Origin: Meridianimaribacter flavus
GTDB taxonomy: Bacteria; Bacteroidota; Bacteroidia; Flavobacteriales; Flavobacteriaceae
Direction of reading: 5' to 3'
Length of the DNA: 64,000 nt
Assembly: GCF_004366715.1 (NCBI RefSeq)
Contig: NZ_SOQZ01000001.1
Coordinates: forward strand, 806,001 to 870,000
Shown here: positions 9,973-19,400 of the stretch, piece after piece
How the letters are laid out: each line of letters opens with the position of its first letter
How positions within the stretch are numbered: position 1 is the stretch's first letter
Program-made: the position numbers and the translations under genes
The notes under the pieces: generated by a model
The model's database searches: none
What the model was told of the DNA's origin: nothing
The model's input: the letters and a program-made list of their open reading frames with translations, nothing else

Positions 9973-10155
9973 ATGGAAGAGCATTTTTTTCAATGTCCTT
10001 ACTGTTGGGAAGAAATTTCCATGCTTGTTGATACTTCACAAAGTAATCAAAACTACATCGAAGATTGTGAAGTTTGTTGCAATCCTATTAGGTTGAATAT
10101 CAGTGTAAAAAACAATCAAATTTCTGGTTTTGAAGTGAATAATATAGAGCAGTAG
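9973..10155 (+). CDS. CPXCG-motif cysteine-rich small protein
   Basis: A 60-residue protein beginning MEEHFFQCPYCWEEI, with a second CEVCC pair at about residues 32-36. The two cysteine pairs suggest a zinc ribbon. The family is known as the CPXCG-motif cysteine-rich proteins, widespread and of unknown function. It starts 11 bases after the TolC gene and is probably the last gene of the efflux operon. Confidence 0.75.
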   Translation: MEEHFFQCPYCWEEISMLVDTSQSNQNYIEDCEVCCNPIRLNISVKNNQISGFEVNNIEQ

Positions 10156-10298
10156 CGTTTTGTTAGTTTGCTTAAAATCAATTATTTATGTTTTTTTGGT
10201 GTTGTGGAGTTGTGCATTTCATCGAAAATAATTGGTGATTCAACGACTTATATCTATATTCGTTATATAAATGTGCTCCCTCAACAAAATCTACTATT

Positions 10299-11204
10299 AT
10301 GAAAACCATAAAAACTACATTGTTATTCTGTCTAGTAACAGTTTTTTCATTTGCTAGTATTTCCACCAAAGAAAAAGATGCTTTAAAAGCATTATATAAC
10401 TCTACAGGAGGTCAGTCTTGGACTAAAACTTGGGATTTAAACGCGCCTGTATCTAATTGGCATGGAGTTGTTATTAGAAATGATAAAGTTGTTGAGTTGA
10501 ATTTAGAGTTCAATAACTTAACAGGAAATTTACCATTTGAATTTGGTGATTTAGTTAATCTTGAAAAAATTAACTTTTTCAGAAATAACATCACAGGTAG
10601 CATTCCTTCTTCAATAGGAAAATTAAAATCCTTAAGATATTTAAACATAGCTTTCAATAAGCTTAATGGAGAGTTGCCACATACAATTACTGATTTAACA
10701 TCATTAGTTTCATTACAGTTGTACATGAATAGTATTGAAGGAACAATACCTTCTCAAATTGGTAATTTAACAAGATTAAGAACATTAGAATTATATAACA
10801 ACAATTTAAAAGGTTCAATTCCTGCTTCTATTGAAAAGTTGACTAACCTAAGAGAATTTTTAGTTAGTAGTAATAACTTAACAGGAAAGCTTCCTTCAAG
10901 CATTTCTAATCTTAAAAAACTTAAAGTATTAAGCGTTTTTGATAATAACTTATTTGGAATAGTACCTTCTTCAATTGGTGACTTAACTAATTTAGAAGAG
11001 CTAGTACTTGCTGATAATGCCTTTTATGGTGATTTACCATCTGAATTAGCAAGCTTAACAAATCTAAAAGTTTTATTATTAGGAAATAATGCATTTAAAG
11101 GAGACTTAGCATCTTTACAAGATAAGTTTCCAAATATTAGAAACTTTGATGCTCAAAATAATAACTCTAAAGGAAGCATTGCAACTTTAGATACTGAAGA
11201 TTAA
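10299..11204 (+). CDS. Secreted leucine-rich-repeat protein (plant-type LRRs)
   Basis: The 301-residue protein has a signal peptide (TTLLFCLVTVFSFASIS) and a cap segment (ALKALYNSTGGQSWTKTW) typical of bacterial and plant LRR proteins. It then carries about nine 23-24-residue repeats of the plant-like type (LxxLxLxxNxLxGxIPxxIGxL, for example NNLTGKLPSSISNLKKLKV). No C-terminal type IX sorting domain or membrane anchor is visible; the protein ends in NNNSKGSIATLDTED. It probably acts outside the inner membrane in protein-protein or adhesion contacts. It stands alone, followed by a strong terminator. Confidence 0.8.
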   Translation: MKTIKTTLLFCLVTVFSFASISTKEKDALKALYNSTGGQSWTKTWDLNAPVSNWHGVVIRNDKVVELNLEFNNLTGNLPFEFGDLVNLEKINFFRNNITGSIPSSIGKLKSLRYLNIAFNKLNGELPHTITDLTSLVSLQLYMNSIEGTIPSQIGNLTRLRTLELYNNNLKGSIPASIEKLTNLREFLVSSNNLTGKLPSSISNLKKLKVLSVFDNNLFGIVPSSIGDLTNLEELVLADNAFYGDLPSELASLTNLKVLLLGNNAFKGDLASLQDKFPNIRNFDAQNNNSKGSIATLDTED

Positions 11205-11232
11205 ATTTTTAAAGTATTTTAATTAGTTATTT

Positions 11233-11265
11233 CTCCCAACAGATTTTTCTGTTGGGAGTTTTATT
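11233..11265 (+). terminator. Rho-independent terminator after the LRR gene
   Basis: A perfect 11-bp stem (CTCCCAACAGA / TCTGTTGGGAG) with a TTTT loop is followed by TTTATTTT, 28 bases after the LRR stop codon. Confidence 0.92.
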
Positions 11266-11277
11266 TTGAATAAAGTT

Positions 11278-11306
11278 TTGTAATCAAAAAAAACGTATTA
11301 TATTTG
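11278..11306 (+). promoter_or_regulatory. tRNA-fMet promoter (TTG ... TATATTTG)
   Basis: A -33 TTG at 11278-11280 and a -7 TATATTTG at 11299-11306 match the Bacteroidetes sigma consensus with appropriate spacing. The tRNA 5' end is at 11318. Confidence 0.6.
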
Positions 11307-11317
11307 CAGTCCAATAT

Positions 11318-11391
<74 letters not shown>

Positions 11392-11415
11392 TAAGGTCTA
11401 AGACCTATAAAACCA

Positions 11416-11446
11416 ACGGTTTGTGTACGCACAAACCGTTTTTTTA
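11416..11446 (+). terminator. Terminator between tRNA-fMet and the integrase, carried by the island
   Basis: A perfect 10-bp stem ACGGTTTGTG / CACAAACCGT with loop TACG, then a T run. It lies inside attL, so the island supplies a new tRNA terminator to replace the original one, now displaced to 31764-31792. Confidence 0.9.
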
Positions 11447-11471
11447 TGTCTGTTAATTCCTTACTTTTACG

Positions 11472-11494
11472 TAACGTATACGCTAACGTATACG
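11472..11494 (+). repeat. Paired CGTATACG motifs, candidate integrase/excisionase arm sites (left)
   Basis: Two copies of TAACGTATACG (11472-11482 and 11484-11494), each containing the 8-base palindrome CGTATACG, repeat with a 12-bp period just upstream of the integrase start at 11503. A matching pair with the same 12-bp period lies beside attR (31647-31666). They may be recombinase or directionality-factor arm sites, or an operator of the integrase promoter. Confidence 0.55.
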
Positions 11495-11502
11495 TTTCTC
11501 GT

Positions 11503-12783
11503 ATGAAAGCCAATTATTCCGAACCAAAAATCTACACTGGAGGTATATCTATTGATACATGGTCGAAATTGACCAGAGCTGAACAAAAAGAAGCTTTGTC
11601 TAAAGATTGGTATGTTTACTATTCCTTTCGACACCCAAAAACTTTAAAGCTAAAAAGACAAAATCCTATTAAAGGTGGAGCGAATAGATTTAAGACAAAA
11701 AGGGAGAGAATTACATTTTTAAAACAGCTACAAAGAAACTTGTCTTTAATGCTTCAAGCAGGGTTCAGTCCTTATGAGTATCAGCCGGAATTAGAGAACA
11801 ATTTTTTTGGTGTTACTAACCCAGTAGAAAAAGAAAAAAACTTGAAAGTTGTTCGAAATGATGTTCAACCTATAGAAGATGGTTGCACAACAATAAATGA
11901 AGCATTTGAGCTTGGATTAAAATTAAAAGAGCAAGTGCTTGCTGAAACCTCATATCCTAAATTTAAAAGTAAAATAAATCAATTTAAAAGGTGGCTCTTG
12001 GACAATGATTTTAAATTGAGTGATGATGTGAGAAGGATAACAAAGAAAAACGTAATTACCTATTTAAATTATGTTTTGACTCGTACTAGCTCTAGAAATA
12101 GAAACAATTCCAGAACTGACTTAAATTCTTTGTTTCAACTATGGGTAGATAATGAACTTATTAAGGAGAATTTTATTTTGGAAATAAATACTCTAAAATC
12201 TAAACCAAAATTAAATAAAACATATACACCTGAAGTGCAAGAACTATTGTTTGAGTATATGTCAGAGAAAAGTCCAATTTTGGAACTATATGTTAGGTTT
12301 ATTTACTATAACTTGTTGAGACCAATTGAAGTATGTAGGTTAAGGATAAAAGATGTAGATGTAATCAATAAAAGATTGACTTATAAGGCTAAAAACAAGT
12401 TGGTCAGGACAATGATTATTCCTGATGCACTGGTTGAATTACTGCCTGATCTTAAAACTAAAAGTCCTGAGCATTGGTTATTTACGCCCAATAAAATTGG
12501 AGGTTTTTGGATTACATCTGATAGTGAAAGGCGAAATTATTTTACCAAAGAATTTAAGAAAGTAAAGGACCATTTTAAGCTTGGTAGAGAATATGGTCTT
12601 TATAGCTTTAGGCATACAAGTATAACTAATCTTTACAGAGAGTTTAGAAAGACGATGACTCCTTTTGAAACCAAAAGTAAGCTTATGTTGATAACTGGTC
12701 ACAAGACTATGGATGCTTTGGAAATGTATTTAAGAGATATTGACGCTGAACTACCTGAAGACTACTCACAATATTTAAAATAG
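11503..12783 (+). CDS. Tyrosine recombinase / integrase of the island
   Basis: The protein of about 426 residues has an N-terminal arm-type DNA-binding region (DWYVYYSFRHPKTLKLKRQ), a SAM-like core-binding domain and a C-terminal catalytic domain. Catalytic residues visible are the first Arg in NLLRPIEVCRLR, the HxxR-like box in LYSFRHTSITNLY, His in ITGHKTMDALEMYL, and the nucleophilic Tyr in that MYL segment. An in-frame ATG at 11446 exists, but it lies in the terminator T-run and would translate the CGTATACG repeats, so the ATG at 11503 is preferred. It should catalyse recombination between the tRNA-fMet attB and the element attP. Confidence 0.88.
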   Translation: MKANYSEPKIYTGGISIDTWSKLTRAEQKEALSKDWYVYYSFRHPKTLKLKRQNPIKGGANRFKTKRERITFLKQLQRNLSLMLQAGFSPYEYQPELENNFFGVTNPVEKEKNLKVVRNDVQPIEDGCTTINEAFELGLKLKEQVLAETSYPKFKSKINQFKRWLLDNDFKLSDDVRRITKKNVITYLNYVLTRTSSRNRNNSRTDLNSLFQLWVDNELIKENFILEINTLKSKPKLNKTYTPEVQELLFEYMSEKSPILELYVRFIYYNLLRPIEVCRLRIKDVDVINKRLTYKAKNKLVRTMIIPDALVELLPDLKTKSPEHWLFTPNKIGGFWITSDSERRNYFTKEFKKVKDHFKLGREYGLYSFRHTSITNLYREFRKTMTPFETKSKLMLITGHKTMDALEMYLRDIDAELPEDYSQYLK

Positions 12784-12788
12784 CTACT

Positions 12789-13580
12789 ATGAATTACAAA
12801 GAATGGTTTGCCATCACCAAGAAAATAGATTTAGAAAATTTTGATAAAGACGATAAAGATGATTTTGATCTATATGATTTTGATGCTTTTCTCAAAAAGG
12901 CAGGTGTTCAATACCCTCTCGTAAGAGACTTTTATTTAAACTATTTTGCCTACAAGTTGTTTTTTGTGATTGATGTTTTAGATTTAAATCAGTTCATAAA
13001 GTATCATTTTAATGAATCCGAATTTCAAGATGAACTTTTGGATGTTTTAAAATATAAAATTGTTCCCCTGCTAAATACTACTATAAAAAGGCAGCGTTTT
13101 AAAGTTGATATTAATACATCACACAAAGAACTACAGTTGGATTTATATCTTGATCAGTCTAATACTGTTTATATGCCATATTTTGAAAGCAGTCATTTTT
13201 ATCACCTTGCTTATGTGAATATGTTAGGTGATGATTTAGTTTGTAGAAAGGAAATAATAGAAAAATTTATTTCATTGCATGAAAAAAAGGAAGCGTATTT
13301 GCCTAGGTTGAAGTGGGTTGGTAATTTCTCGCACCTATCCTTTATTATTTTGTCTTTGATAGAAAACGGATATATAGAAAAACCAATGAAAAATTATAAG
13401 CTATCTATTACTACAATATCAAGTTTAATTTTAGAGTCTTTCGATTTCGAAAATAATTCAATTCCAAATAAGGAAACTCTTGAACGATTTATGAGAAAAT
13501 CTGGTGCAAAATATAAAAATGTAGAGGGTCAATTTGAAACTTTAGGCTTTAAAATACCTAAGGCAGATCGCTTTAAATAG
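12789..13580 (+). CDS. RteC-like regulatory protein (weak)
   Basis: A 263-residue acidic, helical protein directly behind the integrase. The C-terminal half contains LPRLKWVGNFSHLSFIILSL followed by ENGYIE, which resembles the LKWTG...LxxLIYAL...G pattern of RteC, a regulator of excision and transfer in Bacteroides conjugative transposons. Overall similarity cannot be judged by eye and the N-terminus is unfamiliar. The position, 5 bases after the integrase gene and before the replication-type genes, supports a mobility-control role. Confidence 0.45.
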   Translation: MNYKEWFAITKKIDLENFDKDDKDDFDLYDFDAFLKKAGVQYPLVRDFYLNYFAYKLFFVIDVLDLNQFIKYHFNESEFQDELLDVLKYKIVPLLNTTIKRQRFKVDINTSHKELQLDLYLDQSNTVYMPYFESSHFYHLAYVNMLGDDLVCRKEIIEKFISLHEKKEAYLPRLKWVGNFSHLSFIILSLIENGYIEKPMKNYKLSITTISSLILESFDFENNSIPNKETLERFMRKSGAKYKNVEGQFETLGFKIPKADRFK

Positions 13581-13582
13581 TC

Positions 13583-13594
13583 ATTCCGCGGAAT
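13583..13594. repeat. GC-rich perfect palindrome ATTCCGCGGAAT
   Basis: A 12-base perfect palindrome with a CCGCGG core, 2 bases after the RteC-like stop codon and followed by AGTACGGACTCGTG, is unusual in this AT-rich context. It could be a protein-binding site, part of a replication or transfer origin, or chance. Confidence 0.4.
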
Positions 13595-13679
13595 AGTACG
13601 GACTCGTGTTTTTGTAACATGTTGATTTTTAGATTTTTTTTTGAAAATTTTGATACTTCAAATTAAAATTAGAAATCCC

Positions 13680-14189
13680 ATGAAACAAATCCTAAACATT
13701 AGGCTTGAAGAAGAGCTAAAAAACCTTATTGAGTTAGAAGCTAGAGAAGAGGGTATTACTCCTTCCGAATTATCTAGAAATATTCTATCCGAATATTTTG
13801 ATTATCATCCAGAATTTAATGACAAATTTATTGGTGTTAGGGAAATAGCCATTGTTGAAATAAGTACTTCTAGCTCTGTAAAGAGTGTGATCTCGGATTT
13901 AACTAATTCAGTTTTATGGCTGCTGTATGCGTCTATTAATAATCGTAACTTTTCTTATGAGCATCTTAATGAAAACAAAGTTAGGTTAGAAAAATTATCT
14001 AAATCTATCGAATTAAGTAATGACTTGAGGTTCGAGTTTTTAAAGGCTCTTAATGACATTAATAGAGTGTTTTTTGAAGGAGGGCAAAGCCAGAATCTAA
14101 TGTTTATGCACCCAAATACAATGTATACACTTAATTACCAATTGTTGTATGCAGAAGTATGTAGGTTAATCTCTATCAACTATGATTAA
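13680..14189 (+). CDS. Ribbon-helix-helix type DNA-binding protein
   Basis: From the ATG at 13680 the protein starts MKQILNIRLEEELKNLIELE with AREEGITPSELSRNIL next. This beta strand, helix, turn, helix pattern is typical of CopG/MobC-like ribbon-helix-helix proteins. The remaining 120 residues are helical and unrecognised. An upstream ATG at 13641 would add a hydrophobic tail unlike the family and is less likely. It overlaps the next ATPase gene by 8 bases. It is probably a repressor or accessory DNA-binding protein of the element's maintenance module. Confidence 0.55.
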   Translation: MKQILNIRLEEELKNLIELEAREEGITPSELSRNILSEYFDYHPEFNDKFIGVREIAIVEISTSSSVKSVISDLTNSVLWLLYASINNRNFSYEHLNENKVRLEKLSKSIELSNDLRFEFLKALNDINRVFFEGGQSQNLMFMHPNTMYTLNYQLLYAEVCRLISINYD

Positions 14190-15219
14190 GTTTAATAGAG
14201 GGGTAGTCAATAAAGAAATGCTAGATGCGGTTAAAAATGATATTGAAAAGAATGGCTCTAACGACCAGCAAAATTGCTTTGTTACAAAACCAGTAAATCA
14301 ATGGATAAATGAAGCTAAATCAAGACCAATTCCTAAGATGTTGTTTGGGAGGTTTTGGTATGAAGGAGAAGTCTGTATTTTATTTGCAGACACTAACGTG
14401 GGGAAAAGTGTCTTGGCAGTTCAAATCGCGGATAGTATATCAAGACAAAAACCTATTGCAGAGTTTCCATTGGAAGTTGTGCCACAAAGAACAATTTATC
14501 TTGACTTTGAATTGTCTGATAAACAATTTGAAAAGAGGTATTCCAATAATTACAGTAATCATTATCAGTTTAGCGATAATTTTTTAAGAACTGAAATAAA
14601 TGTAAATCATGAACTTCCTAAAAGTGTAAATTCTTTTGAGGAGTTTGTCGTGCTTTCATTGAAGCAAGAAATAAAACTACATTCTCCAAAGGTTATTATT
14701 ATAGACAATATAACTTATCTAAGGTCTGATAATGAACGGGCAAAAGATGCTTTGTCATTAATGAAGGAATTAAAGGCAATCGCAAAAGAGTTTAAAATCT
14801 CAGTTTTAGTTTTAGCCCATACTCCAAAACGTGATTCCAAAATGCAATTATCAAAAAATGATCTAGCTGGCAGTAAAATGTTAATTAATTTTTGTGATTC
14901 AGCTTTTGCTATCGGGCAGAGTCAAAAGGATAAAGGGTTGAGATACATAAAACAAATTAAACAACGTAATACAGAATGTGTATACCATTCTGGTAATGTG
15001 GTAATTTTTGAGCTGAAGCAAAAGTTTAATTTTTTAATGTTTGATTTTATTGGGTATGATGATGAAATAAACCACCTGTCTGAATCAAATTTAAATGAAA
15101 AGCAGCTTAGAAATCAATGTATTGCAGATTTACATAAACAAGGTCTGTCAAATTGTGAAATAGCTCGACAATTGGATATTTCTGAGGGTACAGTTAGATA
15201 TCAGCTTAACAAATTGTAA
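14182..15219 (+). CDS. RepA-like AAA/RecA-fold ATPase with C-terminal HTH
   Basis: The protein of 345 residues contains Walker A FADTNVGKS (about residues 69-77), a Walker B-like VIIIDNITYL (about 173-182), and motifs SVLVLAHTPKRD and DLAGSKMLINFCDSAFAIG of the hexameric RepA/AAA_25 family found in plasmids and integrative elements. A C-terminal helix-turn-helix (SNCEIARQLDISEGTVRYQL) is appended. Likely a replication initiator-helicase or loader of the element. It is co-transcribed with the preceding ribbon-helix-helix gene and the following small ORF. Confidence 0.7.
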   Translation: MIKFNRGVVNKEMLDAVKNDIEKNGSNDQQNCFVTKPVNQWINEAKSRPIPKMLFGRFWYEGEVCILFADTNVGKSVLAVQIADSISRQKPIAEFPLEVVPQRTIYLDFELSDKQFEKRYSNNYSNHYQFSDNFLRTEINVNHELPKSVNSFEEFVVLSLKQEIKLHSPKVIIIDNITYLRSDNERAKDALSLMKELKAIAKEFKISVLVLAHTPKRDSKMQLSKNDLAGSKMLINFCDSAFAIGQSQKDKGLRYIKQIKQRNTECVYHSGNVVIFELKQKFNFLMFDFIGYDDEINHLSESNLNEKQLRNQCIADLHKQGLSNCEIARQLDISEGTVRYQLNKL

Positions 15220-15227
15220 AACCAAGA

Positions 15228-15458
15228 ATGACCGCTAAAGATGTATATAATATTGCAAAGACGCTATTGCCAGAGCAAGAGTATACACATCTATTTAAGC
15301 TGATTAAAAATGATTTCCCTAGTGAAGAAAATTTCAATTTTAAAAAGTTAAAACGAAACTCATTCAAAATTGAAGATTTAAAAGTACAACAGTATTTGTT
15401 GAAAACTGTTTTCAATAAATCAATTATTGAAGAAAGACAAAAATCATTGAACTCGTAA
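15228..15458 (+). CDS. Small hypothetical protein of the replication module
   Basis: A 76-residue lysine-rich protein starting 8 bases after the ATPase stop codon. No known domain was recognised (MTAKDVYNIAKTLLPEQE at the N-terminus). Its last codons fall inside the repeat cluster at 15452-15502. The tight spacing and lack of a better frame argue that it is real. Confidence 0.5.
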   Translation: MTAKDVYNIAKTLLPEQEYTHLFKLIKNDFPSEENFNFKKLKRNSFKIEDLKVQQYLLKTVFNKSIIEERQKSLNS

Positions 15459-15502
15459 ACTCGTAAGTAAAATTAGAGTTTACGGTTTTACGAATTTACG
15501 AG
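15452..15502. repeat. Clustered TTTACG repeats forming a large inverted repeat before the Toprim gene
   Basis: CTCGTAAACTCGTAA (15452-15466) is repeated in inverted form as TTACGAATTTACGAG (15488-15502), 14 of 15 positions matching, with another GTTTACG between them. Five copies of the TTTACG/CGTAA core lie within about 50 bases, ending 2 bases before the ATG at 15505. It could be an operator, an iteron-type replication origin or a hairpin controlling translation. Confidence 0.6.
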
Positions 15503-15504
15503 AA

Positions 15505-16359
15505 ATGAATTACAAATATAGTTTGGATAATAGTAGCAGGAAATTTAATTGTCCTAAATGTCAAAAGAAGACATTCGTTCGTTATTTGGATAATGAAACA
15601 GGTTCGTATTTAAACTATAACATAGGTAGATGTGATAGGGAATCAAAATGTCAGTATCATTTAAAGCCTAATGGCAATACTACGCTTTCGAAATTAATAT
15701 CCATAATTGAGTGTCAAAACCCAACTGTATTACATTTTGATAATGTATTACAGTCAATTAAAGGAACTGTGAGGAATAATAATTTGATAAAATTTTTACT
15801 ACAATACTTTACGTATTCTGAAGTGCGAAAGGCAATTTTAGAGTATAATATAGGGATGTCGGATCATTGGAAAGGAGCGACGATTTTTTGGCAAATGGAC
15901 CATCATCTTAATTTGTACTCTGGTAAAATAATGTTATATGATCCAATATCAGGTAAACGTGTAAAACACCCTTATCCACATATAAACTGGGTGCATAAAG
16001 TATATGGTATTTCAAATTTTGTATTAAGACAGTGTCTGTTTGGTATACACAACTTGTATACAAGAGATTTACAAACGATTGTTTGTATTGTAGAATCAGA
16101 AAAAACTGCAATTATCATGAGTTTAATTTTTCCAAAGTACTTGTGGTTGGCAACAGGTAGTAAGTCCAATTTTAAACTTAGTTTATTGGAACCACTTTTT
16201 AATCATAATATTGTGGTGTACCCTGACAAATCCGAATATGAAGATTGGCATAAAAAAACACAAATATTTAAAACCAAGGGATTCAAAATTAAGTGTAGTA
16301 ATTATTTAGAAGGGTTGGCGCAACAAGAAGGGATAGACCTTGCCGATATTTTTGTATGA
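15505..16359 (+). CDS. Zinc-finger/Toprim primase-like protein (DUF6371-like)
   Basis: A 284-residue protein whose N-terminus has a primase-type zinc-binding set (FNCPKCQKKT ... RCDRESKCQYH) followed by a Toprim-like segment containing VCIVESEKTAIIMSL with the catalytic Glu, then LATGSKSNF and VVYPDKSEYEDW with the metal-binding Asp. The combination is that of Bacteroidetes DUF6371/primase-helicase-like proteins found on plasmids and integrative elements. It probably primes or supports replication of the excised element. It is preceded by the repeat cluster. Confidence 0.65.
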   Translation: MNYKYSLDNSSRKFNCPKCQKKTFVRYLDNETGSYLNYNIGRCDRESKCQYHLKPNGNTTLSKLISIIECQNPTVLHFDNVLQSIKGTVRNNNLIKFLLQYFTYSEVRKAILEYNIGMSDHWKGATIFWQMDHHLNLYSGKIMLYDPISGKRVKHPYPHINWVHKVYGISNFVLRQCLFGIHNLYTRDLQTIVCIVESEKTAIIMSLIFPKYLWLATGSKSNFKLSLLEPLFNHNIVVYPDKSEYEDWHKKTQIFKTKGFKIKCSNYLEGLAQQEGIDLADIFV

Positions 16360-16470
16360 ACTATTTAAGTTATTGTATAAAATCCTTATCTTGACTCACC
16401 CTTAGAAATTAATACTCGTTGACCCAAATTATTTTAAACTAAAGCTATACAAAAATAGTATTAACAATTT

Positions 16471-19400
16471 ATGACATTCAACGAAGACTCTAGAGTAAAA
16501 CTTCCTGCTATACTACATTTAACCCAACTTGGGTATAAATACATTTCCTTAAAAGATGCTGTTTGGGATGAAGATACCAACATCTTTACAGATATTTTTA
16601 AATCATCTATGACTAAGGTGAATCCGGATTTATCACCTGTAGAAATTGATAGACTATATCAAGATGTAGCACTAGATTTAGAAAATGAAGATTTAGGTAA
16701 AGCCTTTTATGATAAGCTAATCAATCGTTCTGGAACACGATTAATTGATTTTGAAAATTTTGAAAACAACGATTTTCACGTTGTTACCGAGTTGACTTAC
16801 AAAAACGGTGAAGACGAGTTTAGACCAGATGTTATTTGTCTAATTAACGGAATGCCTTTAGTCTTCATCGAAGTTAAAAAGCCTAATAATCGTGATGGTG
16901 TTTTAGCAGAACGTAAACGCATTATCACACGTTTTCAAAATAAGAAGTTTAGAAAATTTGTAAATCTTACACAGTTTATGATTTTCTCAAACAATATGGA
17001 GTATGATGATAATGAGATTGAACCTTGGCAAGGTGCTTTTTATGCGTCACCTTCTTATGTAAAACCTATTTTCAATTATTTTAGGGAAGAAATCGGTTTT
17101 AACCTATCGCAGGTTTTAAAACCTTTAGATGAATCGGTAGAAGCTTTTATTTTAAAAGACACCAATTATCCTTCCATAAAGAATAGCGAAGAATACAAAA
17201 CCAATAAAAATCCAGATAGTGCAACCAATCGCATATTAACGTCTTTATTATCTAAAGAGCGTTTGCAGTTTGTTTTACAATTTGCGTTGGCTTATGTAAA
17301 AGAAACCAGTGGATTACAAAAACACATTATGCGTTATCCTCAAATGTTTGCTACCAAAGCCATTGAGGCACATTTAGATAAGGAGAAAAGGAAAGGCATC
17401 ATTTGGCATACACAGGGTTCTGGCAAAACGGCTTTAGCGTATTACAACACACATTTTCTAACGGACTATTTTCAGAAGAAAAGAATCATTCCAAAATTCT
17501 ACTTTATTGTTGACCGTTTGGATTTATTAACCCAAGCTAGAGATGAATTTACAGCTCGCGGATTAAAAGTTCATACTGTAAGTTCTCGCGATGAATTTGT
17601 TGCCGACTTAAAAAAAACAACAGCAGTTTATAATGATAAGGGGCAACGTGAAATCACCGTTGTCAATATTCATAAATTTAAGGATGATACTGATGTTAGC
17701 CGAGAAACCGATTACAACATCAACATACAACGTGTCTACTTTTTAGATGAAGTACACCGTAGTTACAACCCTAAAGGGAGTTTTTTGGCGAACTTGGAGC
17801 AATCTGATAAAAACGCCATTAAAATTGGATTAACAGGAACGCCTTTAATTGGCGAAAGCTTAAAATCTAAAGATTTATTCGGTAGTTACATTCATAAATA
17901 TTACTACAATAAATCCATTGCGGACGGTTATACCTTAAAGTTGATTCGGGAGGAAATAGAAACTGAATACAAAATCCTGCTAAAGAAAGCATTAGATAGT
18001 ATTGATGTACTGAAAGGCGATTTAGATAAAAAAATAGCCTATGCGCATCCTTCGTTTGTAGCACCCATGCTCGATTATATTGTAAAGGATTTAGAATTGT
18101 TCCGTCAGCGAAATGCTGATGCCTCTACTGGCGGAATGGTAATTTGCGACAGTAGCGAGCAAGCAAGAGAAATGTTCAAAATTTTCAATAGCTACAGAGA
18201 TGAAGAAAGTGAAGCGTCGACTTTACCACAAGCTGCGGAAGAAGCCAGCGAATACCTAACTAAACAAAAGGAAAGCTACAAGGTTAAAAAAGCAGCGCTT
18301 ATTTTATACGATAGCGGTTCTAAAGAAGAATTGGAAAAATGGCGCGACGATTTTAAAGCAGGCAAAATAGACATCTTGTTTGTCTACAATATGTTGCTGA
18401 CTGGTTTTGATGCCAAACGCTTAAAGAAAATCTATTTAGGGCGTATCATTAAGGCACACAACTTATTACAAGCCTTAACACGTGTTAACCGAACCTACAA
18501 AAACTATCGTTTTGGCTATGTGGTAGACTTTGCAGACATTTCTAAAGAGTTTGATAAAACCAATAAAGCCTATTTTGATGAGCTTCAGGATGTATTGGGA
18601 GACGAGATGGAAAGCTATTCCAACCTCTTTATGTCGCGTGACGAAATGGAAAAGAACATTTTAGAGATTAAAGAGAAACTAGCAGATTTCGACCTAAAGA
18701 ATGCTGAAAACTTTTCATCTCAAATTTCACAAATCGATGACCATTCCGAGATGCTTCAAATTAGAAAAGCATTGGACGATGCACGTTCCTTATACAACAT
18801 CATTCGTTTGGTGGGTGAATATGAGCTATTAGAAAAAATCGACTTCAGAAAACTAAACACCTTACGCATTGAAGCCGAAAACCATTTGGCATTAATGAAT
18901 GCCAAAAACGCTTTAGAAACCAACGAGGAAATTGGCAACTTACTGAATGTGGCTTTAGAGGATGTGCTCTTTATGTTCAAAAAAGTAGGCGAAGCCGAAA
19001 TGGTGTTGGCAGACGACCTTAAAGACTTGCTCAAGAAAACACGTGAAGCGCTTGGTGGAAATTTCGATACCAAAGACCCAGAATGGGTATCGCTATACGA
19101 TGAGTTGCGTAGACTATTCGACAATAAAAATTTAAGTGAAGTATCACGTGAAGAAATGGAAGCGAATATGACCTCGCTAAAACAAATTCACGAAAAAATA
19201 AAAGAACTGAATCGTAAAAACGATTTATTAAAAGACAAGTACCAAGGCGATACCAAATATGCTCGTGTACAAAAACGCTTGGTAGAAGCTGGCAAACCTT
19301 CAAAATTAAAAACCGTAATTATTGAAGCTTTACAGCACATTAAAGAAGAAACCGATGTAGCAGTACTTAATCGTGCCGATAGTTTAAACAACGAACACTA

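Noticed and set aside
11446-11502. Longer integrase N-terminus from an ATG at 11446
   Set aside because: That ATG lies in the T-run of the tRNA terminator, and the added residues encode the CGTATACG repeats. The usual family start fits 11503.
14122-16060. Other GTATAC occurrences inside the island as additional arm sites
   Set aside because: They are flanked by A/T rather than CG and are unpaired, so they look like chance hexamers, unlike the end-located CGTATAC(G) pairs.
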